Positions 41,415 through 51,331 of a DNA stretch of 64,000 nucleotides are shown one piece after another. Under the pieces are notes generated by a model. That model made no database searches. It was not told the DNA's origin and saw only the letters and a program-made list of their open reading frames with translations. The stretch is from the NCBI GenBank assembly GCA_020859985.1, contig JAJBVD010000062.1, positions 31,644 through 95,643 of the forward strand. Direction: 5' to 3'. The translations under genes were made by a program, and so were the position numbers. Each line of letters begins with the position of its first letter. Positions within the stretch are counted from its first letter, which is position 1. Source of the DNA: Clostridiales bacterium (GTDB taxonomy: Bacteria > Bacillota > Clostridia > Lachnospirales > Lachnospiraceae).

Positions 41415-42725
41415 CTATCTCAGTTCTTTTTTCCCATTATTCTTCACATGCTCCAGATTGATCTGGCGGCGGTTCTTCACTTCCTCGCTCATCGGCTGAA
41501 TCTCGCCCGCTTTCTTCAGCGACATCTTCGTCAGCATCGGGCCGACCAGCTCATAGATCAGAATCGCAAAAAGTGTGATGTTGCGAATCAGGTCTCCCTG
41601 CTCTCCCAGCTGCTGCGCGGTCACGCACATGCCGAGCGCCACACCGGCCTGCGGAAGAAGCGTGATGCCGAGATATTTGCTGATGGTATCATTGCAGCCC
41701 ACCGCTTTGGACGAAAGATATGTACCAATGTATTTGCCTGCGGAACGAGTCAGGATATAGATCAGGCCGATCAGCACGATCAGACCGTTCCGAAATACGC
41801 CAAGCTCCAGCTCCGCTCCGGAGATCACAAAAAAGGCTGCAAACAACGGACTCGTCCAGCTGTCTGTTTTGCTCATGATCTCACTGGAAAGCGGACAGAG
41901 GTTGCAGAATACCGTACCCAGCATCATGCACACCAGAAGCGAGGAAAAACCGATCGTCACTGGACCAGCCTCAAACTCCAGCATCGACAGCGCCGTGGTC
42001 AGAAATACAAACGCGATCGACATATTCAGACGGTTGGTATTGGAATTGAACAACTTTTCCAGCTGGGTCAAAAGCCAGCCCATCAGTGCACCGAGCGCCA
42101 GCGAAAGTACAATCTCCAGCAGCGGATTTACGATGATCGAAATAAGATCAAAAGAGCCGCTCACGATTGCCTTCGCGATGCCAAAGCTCACGGCAAATAC
42201 CACCAGTCCTACTGCGTCGTCCAATGCCACGATCGGCAGCAGCAGATCCACCAGAGGTCCCTTTGCCTTATACTGGCGTACGACCATCAGCGTCGCAGCC
42301 GGAGCAGTCGCCGTCGCGATCGCGCCCAGAGTGATGGCCTGTGCAACGGTAATCTTTCCACCCGTCGCCATGCTGACCGCCAGCAGCGCCACGTCGACAA
42401 AAAGCGTCGCCGTCAGCGCCTGCACCACGCCGATGACTGCCGCCTGACGGCCTGTTTTTTTCAGCTGGGAAAGACGGAATTCATTGCCGATCGCGAAAGC
42501 GATAAATCCCAGCGCCACATCCGATACCAGACTTAAATCCTCCACGCTCTCCATCGTGGTAAACCCAAGTCCCGTAATATCCACACGTCCCAGGCAGTAA
42601 GGCCCGATGAGAACGCCCGCCACCAGATATGCCGTCACCGACGGCAGCTTCAACGGCTTTAAAACGCGGGTCATCAAAAGACCCGCGAGAATCGCGACAG
42701 ACATAGACAGCAATACGTAAACCAT
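41415..42725 (-). CDS. Cation:proton antiporter (CPA2-type)
   Basis: The 436-residue membrane protein has about 12 hydrophobic helices and the family features YLVAGVLIGPYCLG near residue 34 and IVALDDAVGLVVFAVSFGIA near residue 164, whose aspartates fit the transport site of Na+/H+ or K+/H+ exchangers. Residues 413-436 form a short basic cytosolic tail without a TrkA domain. GGAGG precedes the ATG. It exchanges monovalent cations for protons across the cell membrane; the ion is unknown. Confidence 0.9.
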   Translation of the reverse strand: MVYVLLSMSVAILAGLLMTRVLKPLKLPSVTAYLVAGVLIGPYCLGRVDITGLGFTTMESVEDLSLVSDVALGFIAFAIGNEFRLSQLKKTGRQAAVIGVVQALTATLFVDVALLAVSMATGGKITVAQAITLGAIATATAPAATLMVVRQYKAKGPLVDLLLPIVALDDAVGLVVFAVSFGIAKAIVSGSFDLISIIVNPLLEIVLSLALGALMGWLLTQLEKLFNSNTNRLNMSIAFVFLTTALSMLEFEAGPVTIGFSSLLVCMMLGTVFCNLCPLSSEIMSKTDSWTSPLFAAFFVISGAELELGVFRNGLIVLIGLIYILTRSAGKYIGTYLSSKAVGCNDTISKYLGITLLPQAGVALGMCVTAQQLGEQGDLIRNITLFAILIYELVGPMLTKMSLKKAGEIQPMSEEVKNRRQINLEHVKNNGKKELR

Positions 42726-42825
42726 GGTGAAACTCCTCCCTTATATGATCCTCAAAATATCATGATACTACGGATTGCTCCGTGCTTTGCACTCTCGCAA
42801 TCCTAACACCATTCGGAATCCGCTC

Positions 42826-42925
42826 ATTTTGGCTATATTATTAGCCAAAATGGCTACTTCCTCATGTTGTTGCGGTCCCCAAAGTCAAGAATCGGAACGC
42901 AAGCGTTCCATTCCTGACTTTTTGT
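42826..42925. terminator. Hairpins between the antiporter and DHHW genes
   Basis: A perfect hairpin with arms ATTTTGGCTA and TAGCCAAAAT lies near 42828-42855. A second with arms AAAGTCAAGAAT and ATTCCTGACTTT (inner GGAACG and CGTTCC) at about 42887-42922 ends in TTTTT and is the likely terminator of the O-acylation operon. Confidence 0.6.
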
Positions 42926-42933
42926 CCCTTGTA

Positions 42934-44289
42934 TCAAGATATCCCCAGCTCGTACCGGTTCCCATCCGCATTCAGAAGCGTGCTCGGCACATAGAGAACA
43001 AAACCTTCTTTTCCCTCGCCAAGTGAAACCGGAAAGGCCTCATAAATAATGTAATCGTTCAAACGGATATAGATCTGTGAATCCGTCTCGTAGCTTCCCT
43101 CTTCAAGTGTGCCGGAGATCTTTGTATAAGCCGTTCCGTCGTTCTCTTCGCAAAGGTCCGCGATTTCCTCCGTGTATTCCAGATCATCCGCGGAACCGTC
43201 CAACACCAGCAGGCCCGGCATGACCGGCGCATTCTGGCAAAGCTCGTCGATAAAGCGCTCTGCCTTCTCGACGACCACGGTCGTCGCGCTGTTGGTAGCC
43301 ATATCCGTGGCGAGCTGATATGGAATTCCTCTGGAAAAATAGGCATTCCCATAACTCTCCGCCATAAAAGGAAGCAGCGCGTTGCAGAAGGAATCACGAT
43401 ACATTACAAGGCTTCCTTCCGAGTCGCTCTGTGTATAAATCTTCGCGTCGTAGTTGCTCTCTACTTCGTTCAGGTAGGTATACTCCGGCTCCGGATCGTA
43501 GTAAATCTCGTCCTCCGGAGTCTCCGCGGACGGATAAAGCATCTCATCGAGATCACCGACAAAATCTGTCCGGATCTCATAATCCGCATTCTCGTATGAG
43601 ACATGCTCCTGCCCCAGCGCCGTCAGGATCGTATCCGAAGCCAATGCCGCTCCCTTGTTGTTCCAATGGGAATCTCTGGCATGATAAAGCACTTCATCCT
43701 GCTCAGATAACACAGTGTAAAGATCCACATAGTTGACACCCTCGCTCTCCAGCCACGGGATCAGATTCTGCAGGTTGCTCTCATCCGACTGATACCCGCT
43801 GTAATAATAGGGCAGGTGTTCCGGATAGAGCGTCATCTTGTTCGGTGCGATTGTAAAAGCAAAGCTCGCGCCGTTTTCCTCCACATAGGTCTGGATCATC
43901 GCCAGCGTATGCGCCGCATCAAAGAGCTGACGATCCGTCAGAAGATTCGTCCCCTGATAGTCCGGAAGAGCGTCCTTATAATACAGCCACCCATCCGTGC
44001 CGACGATCACACTGTCCTCCTGCGCGGATGTACCAAAAATCTTCCCGGTGATCAGGCCGTATGCCGTCACCAGCTCGCTCCGGAATGCAAAATGATCCTC
44101 GTACCAGTCTCCGAGTTCATCCAGAAAATTTACATTCAGACCGTCCTCCGTCGTAAGAGACGGAAACTCAGCCAGCTCCCGGTTTTCCGAGGAAGTTTCC
44201 CTGCTTCCGCCTACCGCGAATCCCAGAAGGGGCACCGCGCAGAGAAACACGCACAGGGCAATAAGCCCGATTTTCAGCTTTTTCTTCAT
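42934..44289 (-). CDS. DHHW/AlgX-like surface protein of an O-acylation system
   Basis: The 451-residue protein has a signal anchor (about residues 5-27), ENRELAEFPSL near residue 36, TIAPNKMTLYPEHLPYYY near residue 143 and the catalytic ARDSHWNNKGAALAS near residue 205. The DSHW box defines AlgX/AlgJ/DHHW-type SGNH-fold proteins, which pass acetyl groups outside the membrane. It lies 14 bases downstream of the MBOAT gene, its expected partner. A CPSA-like polysaccharide or teichoic polymer could be the acceptor; none is encoded nearby. Confidence 0.88.
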   Translation of the reverse strand: MKKKLKIGLIALCVFLCAVPLLGFAVGGSRETSSENRELAEFPSLTTEDGLNVNFLDELGDWYEDHFAFRSELVTAYGLITGKIFGTSAQEDSVIVGTDGWLYYKDALPDYQGTNLLTDRQLFDAAHTLAMIQTYVEENGASFAFTIAPNKMTLYPEHLPYYYSGYQSDESNLQNLIPWLESEGVNYVDLYTVLSEQDEVLYHARDSHWNNKGAALASDTILTALGQEHVSYENADYEIRTDFVGDLDEMLYPSAETPEDEIYYDPEPEYTYLNEVESNYDAKIYTQSDSEGSLVMYRDSFCNALLPFMAESYGNAYFSRGIPYQLATDMATNSATTVVVEKAERFIDELCQNAPVMPGLLVLDGSADDLEYTEEIADLCEENDGTAYTKISGTLEEGSYETDSQIYIRLNDYIIYEAFPVSLGEGKEGFVLYVPSTLLNADGNRYELGIS

Positions 44290-44303
44290 GGCTAATCCTC
44301 CTG

Positions 44304-45887
44304 TTAAAACCGGAAGTAAATAAACGCGTTATAGGTCCCGCCTGCCAGACACAGCATGCTCAGAACCAGCAGCACCGGAGTCAGCACCCAGGAAAGTGTT
44401 TGCGCCGCCTTGTATTTTTCCAGACGCCGGACAACCGGCATCGAACCGATCACACCGGCCGCCATCGCCGCCAGATTCAACGGTGTCAGCTGCGCCATTA
44501 CCAGCTGCATGGACGCATTGTCAAATGTAAAACCGGTAAACATCGTCTTTACCCAGAAAAGTCCCTGGGAAAGTGTATCCGCGCGGAAAAACACAAATCC
44601 GATCATGACTGCCAGAAGTACATAAATGTGACTGAGCACAGCCAAAAGCGGATTTTTTGATGAACCGCTCTGTGCTGCAGCCTGTTTCGCAGCAGATCCA
44701 CCCAAAGATGTGCCCGGCGTCCCTGACACTTCCGTCCGCACGGAATCCCTGCCGGATCGACCGGTCGCTTTTGCCCACAGCGCCGGTATCCATTCTTCGA
44801 TCAACAGGAAAAAGCCATGGTACAGGCCCCAGAATAAAAACGTCAGATTCGCGCCGTGCCAGATACCAGTACACGCAAACACGATCACCTTATTAACGCC
44901 GGTGCGAACCTTCCCTTTCCGATTGCCGCCGAGCGGGATATACAGATATTCCCGGAACCACGTGGACAGGGAAATATGCCATCTGCGCCAGAAGTCTTTC
45001 ATGGAAGAAGCGATGTACGGATAGCGGAAGTTCTCTTTAAAATGGAAACCAAACATCCAGCCCAATCCGATCGCCATATCACTGTATCCGCCAAAATCAA
45101 AGTAAATCTGCAGCATGTAGGCGAACGCGCCGAGCCATGCGGCCGGAAGGTGGATCAGCTGTGCATTATCCGCCAAAAACAGCGTGTCCGCGATCGCTCC
45201 CATATAATTCGCGATCAGGACCTTTTTCGCCAGGCCGACCGCAAAGCGGCGGATGCCGTTCAGCATACCATCCAGAGTCAGCGAGCGTTCCTGCAGCTCT
45301 TCGGCGATGTCATGATACTTCACAATCGGTCCCGCGATCAGCTGCGGGAAGAAAGATACATACAGCATCAGCCGGAACAGGTTGCGCTCTTCTTTGGCAT
45401 CCCCGCGGTATACATCCAGTACATAGGAAAGCGCCTGAAATGTAAAGAAGGAAATACCGATCGGCAGATCAATCTGCGGAACCGGTACCTGCACAAGTCC
45501 CAGCCCGTTCCAGAGTCCCGCCAGAAATCCGGCATATTTAAATACAATGAGAACGCCCAGATTCTGCACTACGGCAAGAGCGGCCACCGCTTTTCTGCCT
45601 GTCTCAAGGGAAGAAAGCAGCCTCGCCCAGATGTAATTGAGCACCACGGTAAGAATCATCAGAAAAACATATACCGGCTCGCCATACGCGTAAAAAAGCA
45701 GGCTGGCGACCAGCAGCAGGCTGTTCCGAAACAGCAAACCAGACGAGGATGATTGCTCACCCCCGTCTGATATTTGTCCGGTGCCCGTCCCATCTTTACG
45801 GCGCTTCCCGCCGGTCGGGCAGATCCAGTAAAGGACCAGTACGACCGGCAAAAATACGCTGATGAATGTTAAAGAACTAAATGCCAT
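44304..45887 (-). CDS. MBOAT-family O-acyltransferase (AlgI-like)
   Basis: The 527-residue multispanning membrane enzyme has IGISFFTFQALSYVLDVYRG near residue 143, the conserved YFDFGGYSDMAIGLGWMFGF near residue 266 and the catalytic histidine in TGIWHGANLTFLFWGLYHG near residue 338. It moves acetyl or acyl groups from the cytosol to the outside. Two low-complexity inserts are odd: KRRKDGTGTGQISDGGEQSS near residue 28 and SGTPGTSLGGSAAKQAA near residue 398, both in loops. It is followed by the DHHW gene and preceded by the SH3 protein gene with one base between. Confidence 0.92.
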   Translation of the reverse strand: MAFSSLTFISVFLPVVLVLYWICPTGGKRRKDGTGTGQISDGGEQSSSSGLLFRNSLLLVASLLFYAYGEPVYVFLMILTVVLNYIWARLLSSLETGRKAVAALAVVQNLGVLIVFKYAGFLAGLWNGLGLVQVPVPQIDLPIGISFFTFQALSYVLDVYRGDAKEERNLFRLMLYVSFFPQLIAGPIVKYHDIAEELQERSLTLDGMLNGIRRFAVGLAKKVLIANYMGAIADTLFLADNAQLIHLPAAWLGAFAYMLQIYFDFGGYSDMAIGLGWMFGFHFKENFRYPYIASSMKDFWRRWHISLSTWFREYLYIPLGGNRKGKVRTGVNKVIVFACTGIWHGANLTFLFWGLYHGFFLLIEEWIPALWAKATGRSGRDSVRTEVSGTPGTSLGGSAAKQAAAQSGSSKNPLLAVLSHIYVLLAVMIGFVFFRADTLSQGLFWVKTMFTGFTFDNASMQLVMAQLTPLNLAAMAAGVIGSMPVVRRLEKYKAAQTLSWVLTPVLLVLSMLCLAGGTYNAFIYFRF

Positions 45888-45888
45888 T

Positions 45889-46785
45889 TTAGAAATCCTC
45901 GTATGTTACGGAACCGTCAGAATGTGTGATAATGTAATAGCCGTGGCCGCTTCCGTCACAGTCATAGACTGCCTCGCGGCTCACAATATCGGAACTGGAT
46001 GAAGCCGCTGCAGCTGCTGCCGCTGCCGCCGCTGCCTGCGCTTCCAGTGCCGCACGTGCGCTTGCTTCCTGATCTACTGCCGCCTGTGCTTCGTCTGTGC
46101 TCTCTGTCAGATAACGGGCCGCTACATAGCCGGTCACATCGCCCTGGGTCACCAGGAACCATTTGGATGAACCGCCAAGCACTTCGACCTCACTCCCGCG
46201 AGCCGCGGTGCCGAGCAGTGTGGAGCTTCCATCCGCCTCTTCACGAATATTCACCATACCTGTCGTGTACATCGTCACCGGCTCATCGAGTACAACATCA
46301 TCCGCGGTCTCATAGTAATATTTCTCATCCCCGCTGGAATCCGTGCCGACAAAGAACACAAATCCGATCTTAGAAGTCAGCTTCAGATTCGAAAGTCCGT
46401 CTACGGAAGCATCCGCAAATGTATGTACTGTGCCGTCCTCTTCCGTCACCACCAGAGCGGTCGCCGCCGCTTCCTCTGCCTCAGCAGCCTCAGTCTCCGC
46501 CTCGGTCTCATCTTCCGCTTCATCTTCCGCCGCCTCAAAAGCAATGCTCTCAATATACAGCCCTGACTCGTTCGTCACGACTACTGTCTCGCCGTCTACT
46601 GTCAGCTCAAGCTCGGTCACCTCAGCCACTGCCTCGCTCTCGGCTTCCGTCTCAACCTCTGTCTCAGCCTCTTCCGCACACACTGCAAATGAAGTGGCGG
46701 ACGCAAGTCCCGAAACCGTAACGACCGCTGCGAGCAGAATGCTGCCGGCCTTTTTTCCATAATACCCAAATACTCTCTTTCTCAT
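45889..46785 (-). CDS. Secreted SH3-domain protein with acidic linker
   Basis: The 298-residue product has a signal peptide (AGSILLAAVVTVSGLASATS, about residues 12-35, cleaved before EEAETEVETEAE). A long Glu/Ala/Thr-rich region follows, then a bacterial SH3 domain (MVNIREEADGSSTLLGTAAR near residue 180) and a poly-alanine helix near residue 256. SH3 domains of this kind bind the cell wall. It is the first gene of the operon with the MBOAT and DHHW genes, so it may anchor or guide the modification machinery. The ATG at 46785 precedes the signal peptide. Confidence 0.85.
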   Translation of the reverse strand: MRKRVFGYYGKKAGSILLAAVVTVSGLASATSFAVCAEEAETEVETEAESEAVAEVTELELTVDGETVVVTNESGLYIESIAFEAAEDEAEDETEAETEAAEAEEAAATALVVTEEDGTVHTFADASVDGLSNLKLTSKIGFVFFVGTDSSGDEKYYYETADDVVLDEPVTMYTTGMVNIREEADGSSTLLGTAARGSEVEVLGGSSKWFLVTQGDVTGYVAARYLTESTDEAQAAVDQEASARAALEAQAAAAAAAAAAASSSSDIVSREAVYDCDGSGHGYYIITHSDGSVTYEDF

Positions 46786-46891
46786 TTTGGCTCTGTCCTT
46801 TCTTAATAAATATATTCTTAATTCCGCAACCATCCAGAACAGAAAACCGGCTGTCCCGAGTCGTTATACCGGTTCCCGTTACATTCGATTT

Positions 46892-46920
46892 ATTATAGCA
46901 ACGACACTTAGCAAAGTCAA
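46892..46920 (-). promoter_or_regulatory. Promoter of the SH3-MBOAT-DHHW operon
   Basis: TTGACT (46915-46920) and TATAAT (46892-46897) with a 17-base spacer on the minus strand, about 107 bases before the SH3 protein start. Confidence 0.75.
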
Positions 46921-47109
46921 TAACCGAATCTTTGATAATATCAGGCCGGATGGGACAAATTCAGACGAAATGTTTCCTTGAATGTTCCATGCTTTTATGG
47001 TAAGGTATTTCATATCTTTTCCAAAGCAGGCGGCTGTCTCGGTTAACCGCTTCGCTGCAGGACAATTCCGGTATTTTACCGATCGAATCACTAAGGGAGG
47101 CAATATGAT

Positions 47110-48366
47110 ATGAACAATACGAGGAAGAAAACAGTTCTGTTTCTCACGATGCTTCTGACCGCTGTGTTAATGCTGTCAGGGGGCGCTGGCGCCGCTTACG
47201 CCGAAGCGGCAGAGACCACTCAGGCAGAGGCATCCGGCAGTCTGGTCAAGGGCAGCGACGGCTACTATTATTACTATATTGGCGACGAGATGCAGACCGG
47301 CTGGCAGACCGTCACGCAGGACGGTGTGGAGAATACTTACTATTTTTTCGAGACAAAAGGGACACAGCCGGCGGGAAGCGCCGCGACCGGCTTGCAGCTG
47401 ATCGGTACATACCGCTACTTCTTTTCAGATGAAGGTGTGATGCAGACCGGCTGGAAAAATATCAAAAAGAGTGGTACAACGTATCGGTACTATTTTTATG
47501 AAACGACCGGGACGCAGCCTGTAGGTACCGCGGCTGTCGGACTGAGTCTGATCAGCACCAATCGTTATTATTTTTCCTCTGAAGGCGTCATGCAGACCGG
47601 CTGGCAGACCATCAACAAAAAGAAATACTATTTTTATAAATCCTCGACATCAGCCAAATATGGCAAAGCCGCTGTCGGGCTGGTAAAGATCGGCAGCTAC
47701 CGCTATTATTTTTCTTCCGCAGGCGTCATGCAGACCGGCAAGAAGAAGATCAACGGTTCTCTGTACTACTTTAAGAGCAACGGACGGGCACGCACAGGCT
47801 GGTTCACAGTCGGCTCCAAGCTCTATTATGCAAACAACAACGGAAAGCTAAAAAAGAACACGACCTATCAGAGTGTTAAATTCACTAAGAATGGCTACGC
47901 GAAAAGCAACACTGCCTCTAAGCTGAAGATCAAGTGTATGAAGATTGTTTCTTCCATTACCAACAGCTCCATGACGAAAGCGCAGAAGCTGAAAGCGTGC
48001 TGGAACTACATGACCAACCGGTCGCGATGGAGCTACCGGACAATCTATCTCTCCAGCTACAGCAGCGGCTGGCAGCGCACAGTCGCCTACAATATGCTGA
48101 CCAGCGGCAGCGGGAACTGCTACAGCTTCGCCTGTGCGTTCGCGGCGCTGGCTCATGAGGTAGGCTATACGCCCTATGTCGTCGTAGGACGCGTCTCCGG
48201 CACACGTGACGGCGCATCAGACGGCCTGACCCGCCACTGCTGGGTAAAGATTAACGGAAAATATTATGATCCGGAAGCCTATTTTGCAGGCTGGTGGACA
48301 GGCTGCTATGGAGTGAGCACCTACGGTATCCGACACACAGTCATCGGGACTTATAAATTCATCTGA
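47110..48366 (+). CDS. Secreted cell-wall-binding repeat protein with transglutaminase-like domain
   Basis: The 418-residue protein begins with a signal peptide (FLTMLLTAVLMLSGGAGAAY, about residues 10-31). It has about seven aromatic choline-binding-type repeats (residues 45-260, pattern GVMQTGWQTI then YYF). The C-terminal transglutaminase-like domain has the catalytic cysteine in SGNCYSFACAFAALAHEVGY near residue 338, the histidine in TRHCWVKINGKYYDPE near residue 377 and a following aspartate. GGGAGG precedes the ATG. It may crosslink or cleave surface proteins or peptidoglycan; the substrate is unknown. Confidence 0.9.
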   Translation: MNNTRKKTVLFLTMLLTAVLMLSGGAGAAYAEAAETTQAEASGSLVKGSDGYYYYYIGDEMQTGWQTVTQDGVENTYYFFETKGTQPAGSAATGLQLIGTYRYFFSDEGVMQTGWKNIKKSGTTYRYYFYETTGTQPVGTAAVGLSLISTNRYYFSSEGVMQTGWQTINKKKYYFYKSSTSAKYGKAAVGLVKIGSYRYYFSSAGVMQTGKKKINGSLYYFKSNGRARTGWFTVGSKLYYANNNGKLKKNTTYQSVKFTKNGYAKSNTASKLKIKCMKIVSSITNSSMTKAQKLKACWNYMTNRSRWSYRTIYLSSYSSGWQRTVAYNMLTSGSGNCYSFACAFAALAHEVGYTPYVVVGRVSGTRDGASDGLTRHCWVKINGKYYDPEAYFAGWWTGCYGVSTYGIRHTVIGTYKFI

Positions 48367-48379
48367 TAATACAGGGGAC

Positions 48380-48416
48380 AAAAAATGCCTGCGCAGGAAC
48401 CGCGCAGGCATTTTTC
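48380..48416. terminator. Bidirectional terminator
   Basis: Arms AAAAATGCCTGCGC and GCGCAGGCATTTTT flank a short loop between the transglutaminase-like gene and galM, which converge here. Confidence 0.88.
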
Positions 48417-48464
48417 TAATAATATACGCAAGGCTGCGTAAGGAATTTTGGTATTTTAGTATTT

Positions 48465-49517
48465 TCAGTCTTTCACCGAAAACTTATAGCTTGTACGAGT
48501 GTCGTACTTCTCACCGGCTTTCAGCAACGGCGAACGGAACTCCGGCTCATTGATCGCGTTCGGCGCGAACTGGGATTCCAGACAGAAGCCCTGACGCTTG
48601 CGATAAGTCACACCGTTCTTCCCCGGCTGCTCGCCGATCGCATTGCCTGCGTAGAACTGAACGCAGCAGCAGTCCGTAAACGCTTCCATGCAGATGCCGC
48701 TCTCTTCGCTGTACGCTTCGGCGATCTTCTGTACCTTTCCGCCAGCATCCGGAAGGACATAATTGTGGTCAAAACCACCGACAAATTTCAGCTGCTCGAA
48801 GTCCGCTTCAATATCCAGCCCGATCTTCTTGCCGGTAAGGAAATCCATCGGAGTCCCCGCTACCGGAGCTACTTCTCCTGTCGGGATCGCCTGGAAATCA
48901 ATCACCGGCGTGTAGCTGTCCGCGGTAAGCATCAGGGTCTGATTCTCGATTGAGCCTGACGCATGCCCTGCCAGATTGAAGTAGGTATGATTGGTCATAT
49001 TCGCGATCGTATCCTGATCAGAAACCGCCTCATAGTGAAGCTCAATCATGTTGTCTTCCGTCAGCGTATAGGTCACCGTTGTGTCCAGATTCCCCGGGAA
49101 TCCGTTGGTACCGTCCGGAATGACCAGATGGAACGAAATGCTGTTTTTCTCCTCATCCACCGCTGCCGTCTCCCAGATCTTTTCATCGGCTCCATGCGGG
49201 CCGCTGTGCAGGTTGTTGTCATTGTCGTTGATCGGCAGCTGGTAAGTCTTGCCGCCAATGGTAAAGCGTCCCTTGTCGATGCGGTTGCCGCTCGGTGCGA
49301 TCACCGCGCCGAAATAGCAGCCCCCGTCCACATATTCCTGCGGCGTATCATAGCCAAGCACTACATCGACCGGATTGCCTTCGCGGTCCGGTACAAGCAG
49401 GCTGACCAGCGTAGCTCCAAGATCAGTCACGCTCATGGAAGCTCCGTTGCTGTTTGAGAATGTGTAGAGAGTAGCCTCTGCGCCATTCGCAAGAGTTCCA
49501 AAAATTTTCTTCTCCAT
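48465..49517 (-). CDS. galM: Aldose 1-epimerase
   Basis: It interconverts alpha and beta anomers of sugars. The 350-residue protein has ATLVSLLVPDREGNPVDVVL near residue 32, RIDKGRFTIGGKTYQLPIN near residue 77, the catalytic histidine in MTNHTYFNLAGHASG near residue 176 and the glutamate in GFCLESQFAPNAIN near residue 315. The ATG at 49517 has AAGGAG upstream. It is the last gene of the xylB-isomerase-galM set, consistent with pentose or fucose-type sugar use. Confidence 0.94.
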   Translation of the reverse strand: MEKKIFGTLANGAEATLYTFSNSNGASMSVTDLGATLVSLLVPDREGNPVDVVLGYDTPQEYVDGGCYFGAVIAPSGNRIDKGRFTIGGKTYQLPINDNDNNLHSGPHGADEKIWETAAVDEEKNSISFHLVIPDGTNGFPGNLDTTVTYTLTEDNMIELHYEAVSDQDTIANMTNHTYFNLAGHASGSIENQTLMLTADSYTPVIDFQAIPTGEVAPVAGTPMDFLTGKKIGLDIEADFEQLKFVGGFDHNYVLPDAGGKVQKIAEAYSEESGICMEAFTDCCCVQFYAGNAIGEQPGKNGVTYRKRQGFCLESQFAPNAINEPEFRSPLLKAGEKYDTRTSYKFSVKD

Positions 49518-49659
49518 TTTGAGATTCTCCTTGTCCTGATTCTGCAAAAACGATATCCGCAGCGCCGCCGGTTCTGCCGTGTTCCTCCCATGATTGAAAC
49601 GTCAGCAGCCATTCTTTCTGCGACAGATATAAAATGCAGGAAGCACTTCCGAATACCGC

Positions 49660-49699
49660 GAAAGCGGAGACAGCGCCGGAGCTCCTGTCATCCGCTTTC
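49660..49699. terminator. Hairpin between the isomerase and galM genes
   Basis: Arms GAAAGCGGA and TCCGCTTTC enclose a 22-base loop and are followed on the plus strand by TTTTT. On the minus strand it may act as an intercistronic hairpin. Confidence 0.5.
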
Positions 49700-49721
49700 T
49701 TTTTATAAGTGACTGTCCATC

Positions 49722-51206
49722 TTACGCGAACGGATTCTCCGTGCGGTACGGCAGACTTGCCGGCTGATTGTAGCCGATCTCATCCGGGCATACGCCGATG
49801 AGCTTGAATACTTCATAGAGAGCCTTGCCATGATGTCCGAACGCTACTGCGCCGTGATGCGGATAATTCTTCTCGATCAGTACATGACGGTAGAAACGTC
49901 CCATCTCCGGAATTGCGAAGATACCAACGCCGCCGAAGGAGCGTGTCGCTACCGGAAGCACCTCACCCTGTGCCACATACGCACGCAGGATGTTGTCCGA
50001 TGTACTCTGCAGACGGAAGAACGTGATGTCGCCCGGGATGATATCGCCCTCGAGAGTGCCGTTTGTTACCTCGACCGGAAGGCTTCTTGCCATGATCATC
50101 TGATACTTCATCGAGCAGGAGGTCAGCTTCTTTGAGCAGGTATTGCCGCAGTGGAAGCCCATGAAGGTATCCCTCTGCGTATAGTTGAATTTGCCCTTGA
50201 TATCCTCTTCGTAAATGTCCGCCGGAACGGTGTTGTTGATGTCAAGCAGGGTAACGATGTCGTCGCTGACACAGGTGCCGATGAACTCGCTCAGTGCGCC
50301 ATAAATATCTACCTCGCAGGACACCGGGATGCCTCTGCCGGTCAGACGGCTGTTCACATAGCACGGTACAAACCCGAACTGGGTCTGGAATGCCGGCCAG
50401 CACTTGCCTGCGATCGCCACATATTTGCGATAACCCTTGTGCGCCTCTACCCAGTCGAGCAGAGTCAGCTCATACTGAGCCAGCTTGGAAAGAATCTCCG
50501 GCTTCTGATTGCCTTCACCAAGCTCTGCTTCCATATCCTTTACAACATCCGGGATACGGGCGTCGCCTTCATGCTTATTGAACGCTTCAAACAGATCCAG
50601 CTCGGAATTCTCCTCGATCTCCACGCCGATGTTGTAAAGCTGCTTGATCGGCGCGTTGCAGGCCAGGAAATTCAGCGGGCGCGGACCAAAGCTGATGATC
50701 TTCAGATTCTGAAGTCCTACCACCGCACGTGCAATCGGTACGAACTCATGGATCATATCTGCGCACTCTTCCGCAGTGCCGACCGGATACTCCGGTATGT
50801 AAGCACGAATGTTGCGGAGTCTTAAGTTGTAGCTGGCATTCAGCATACCGCAGTACGCATCGCCGCGGCCCTGAATCAGATCCTTGCCGGTCTCTTCCGC
50901 CGCTGCCACAAACATGGCCGGGCCGTCAAAATGCTTTGCAAGCAGAGTCTCGGAAATCTCCGGACCAAAGTTGCCAAGATATACAACAAGCGCGTCACAA
51001 CCGGCAGCTTTGATGTCCTCAAGCGCCTGTACCATATGGATCTCACTCTCTACGATACAGACCGGGCACTCATAGATGTCTTCTGCGTCGTATTTTGCCT
51101 TGTAAGCCTCCACGAGCGCTTTTCTGCGGTTCACGGAAAGAGATTCCGGGAAGCAGTCGCGGCTCACCGCAACGATACCAATCTTTACTTTAGGAATGTT
51201 TTGCAT
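49722..51206 (-). CDS. Fucose/arabinose isomerase-family sugar isomerase
   Basis: The 494-residue protein matches the L-fucose/L-arabinose isomerase superfamily: KIGIVAVSRDCFPESLS at the start, ALVVYLGNFGPE near residue 90, VSCEVDIYGALSEFIG near residue 308 and a C-terminal HHGAVAFGHHGKALYEVFKL metal-binding region. It converts an aldose to a ketose, which the neighbouring xylulokinase could phosphorylate. Which sugar (D-xylose, L-arabinose, D-arabinose or fucose) cannot be told. AAGGAGG precedes the ATG at 51206; the longer open frame runs through a palindromic repeat. Confidence 0.85.
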   Translation of the reverse strand: MQNIPKVKIGIVAVSRDCFPESLSVNRRKALVEAYKAKYDAEDIYECPVCIVESEIHMVQALEDIKAAGCDALVVYLGNFGPEISETLLAKHFDGPAMFVAAAEETGKDLIQGRGDAYCGMLNASYNLRLRNIRAYIPEYPVGTAEECADMIHEFVPIARAVVGLQNLKIISFGPRPLNFLACNAPIKQLYNIGVEIEENSELDLFEAFNKHEGDARIPDVVKDMEAELGEGNQKPEILSKLAQYELTLLDWVEAHKGYRKYVAIAGKCWPAFQTQFGFVPCYVNSRLTGRGIPVSCEVDIYGALSEFIGTCVSDDIVTLLDINNTVPADIYEEDIKGKFNYTQRDTFMGFHCGNTCSKKLTSCSMKYQMIMARSLPVEVTNGTLEGDIIPGDITFFRLQSTSDNILRAYVAQGEVLPVATRSFGGVGIFAIPEMGRFYRHVLIEKNYPHHGAVAFGHHGKALYEVFKLIGVCPDEIGYNQPASLPYRTENPFA

Positions 51207-51331
51207 TTGTATGTCCTCCTTATTTTTATAAGCTCTGAGCGCGAAGGCTCGCGCCCGGGCATTATTTACTGTAAAAGCGTTGTCAATGGCAAGACGCTGA
51301 ACGGTCCTGCGTGCCACTGGCACACAGCAAC

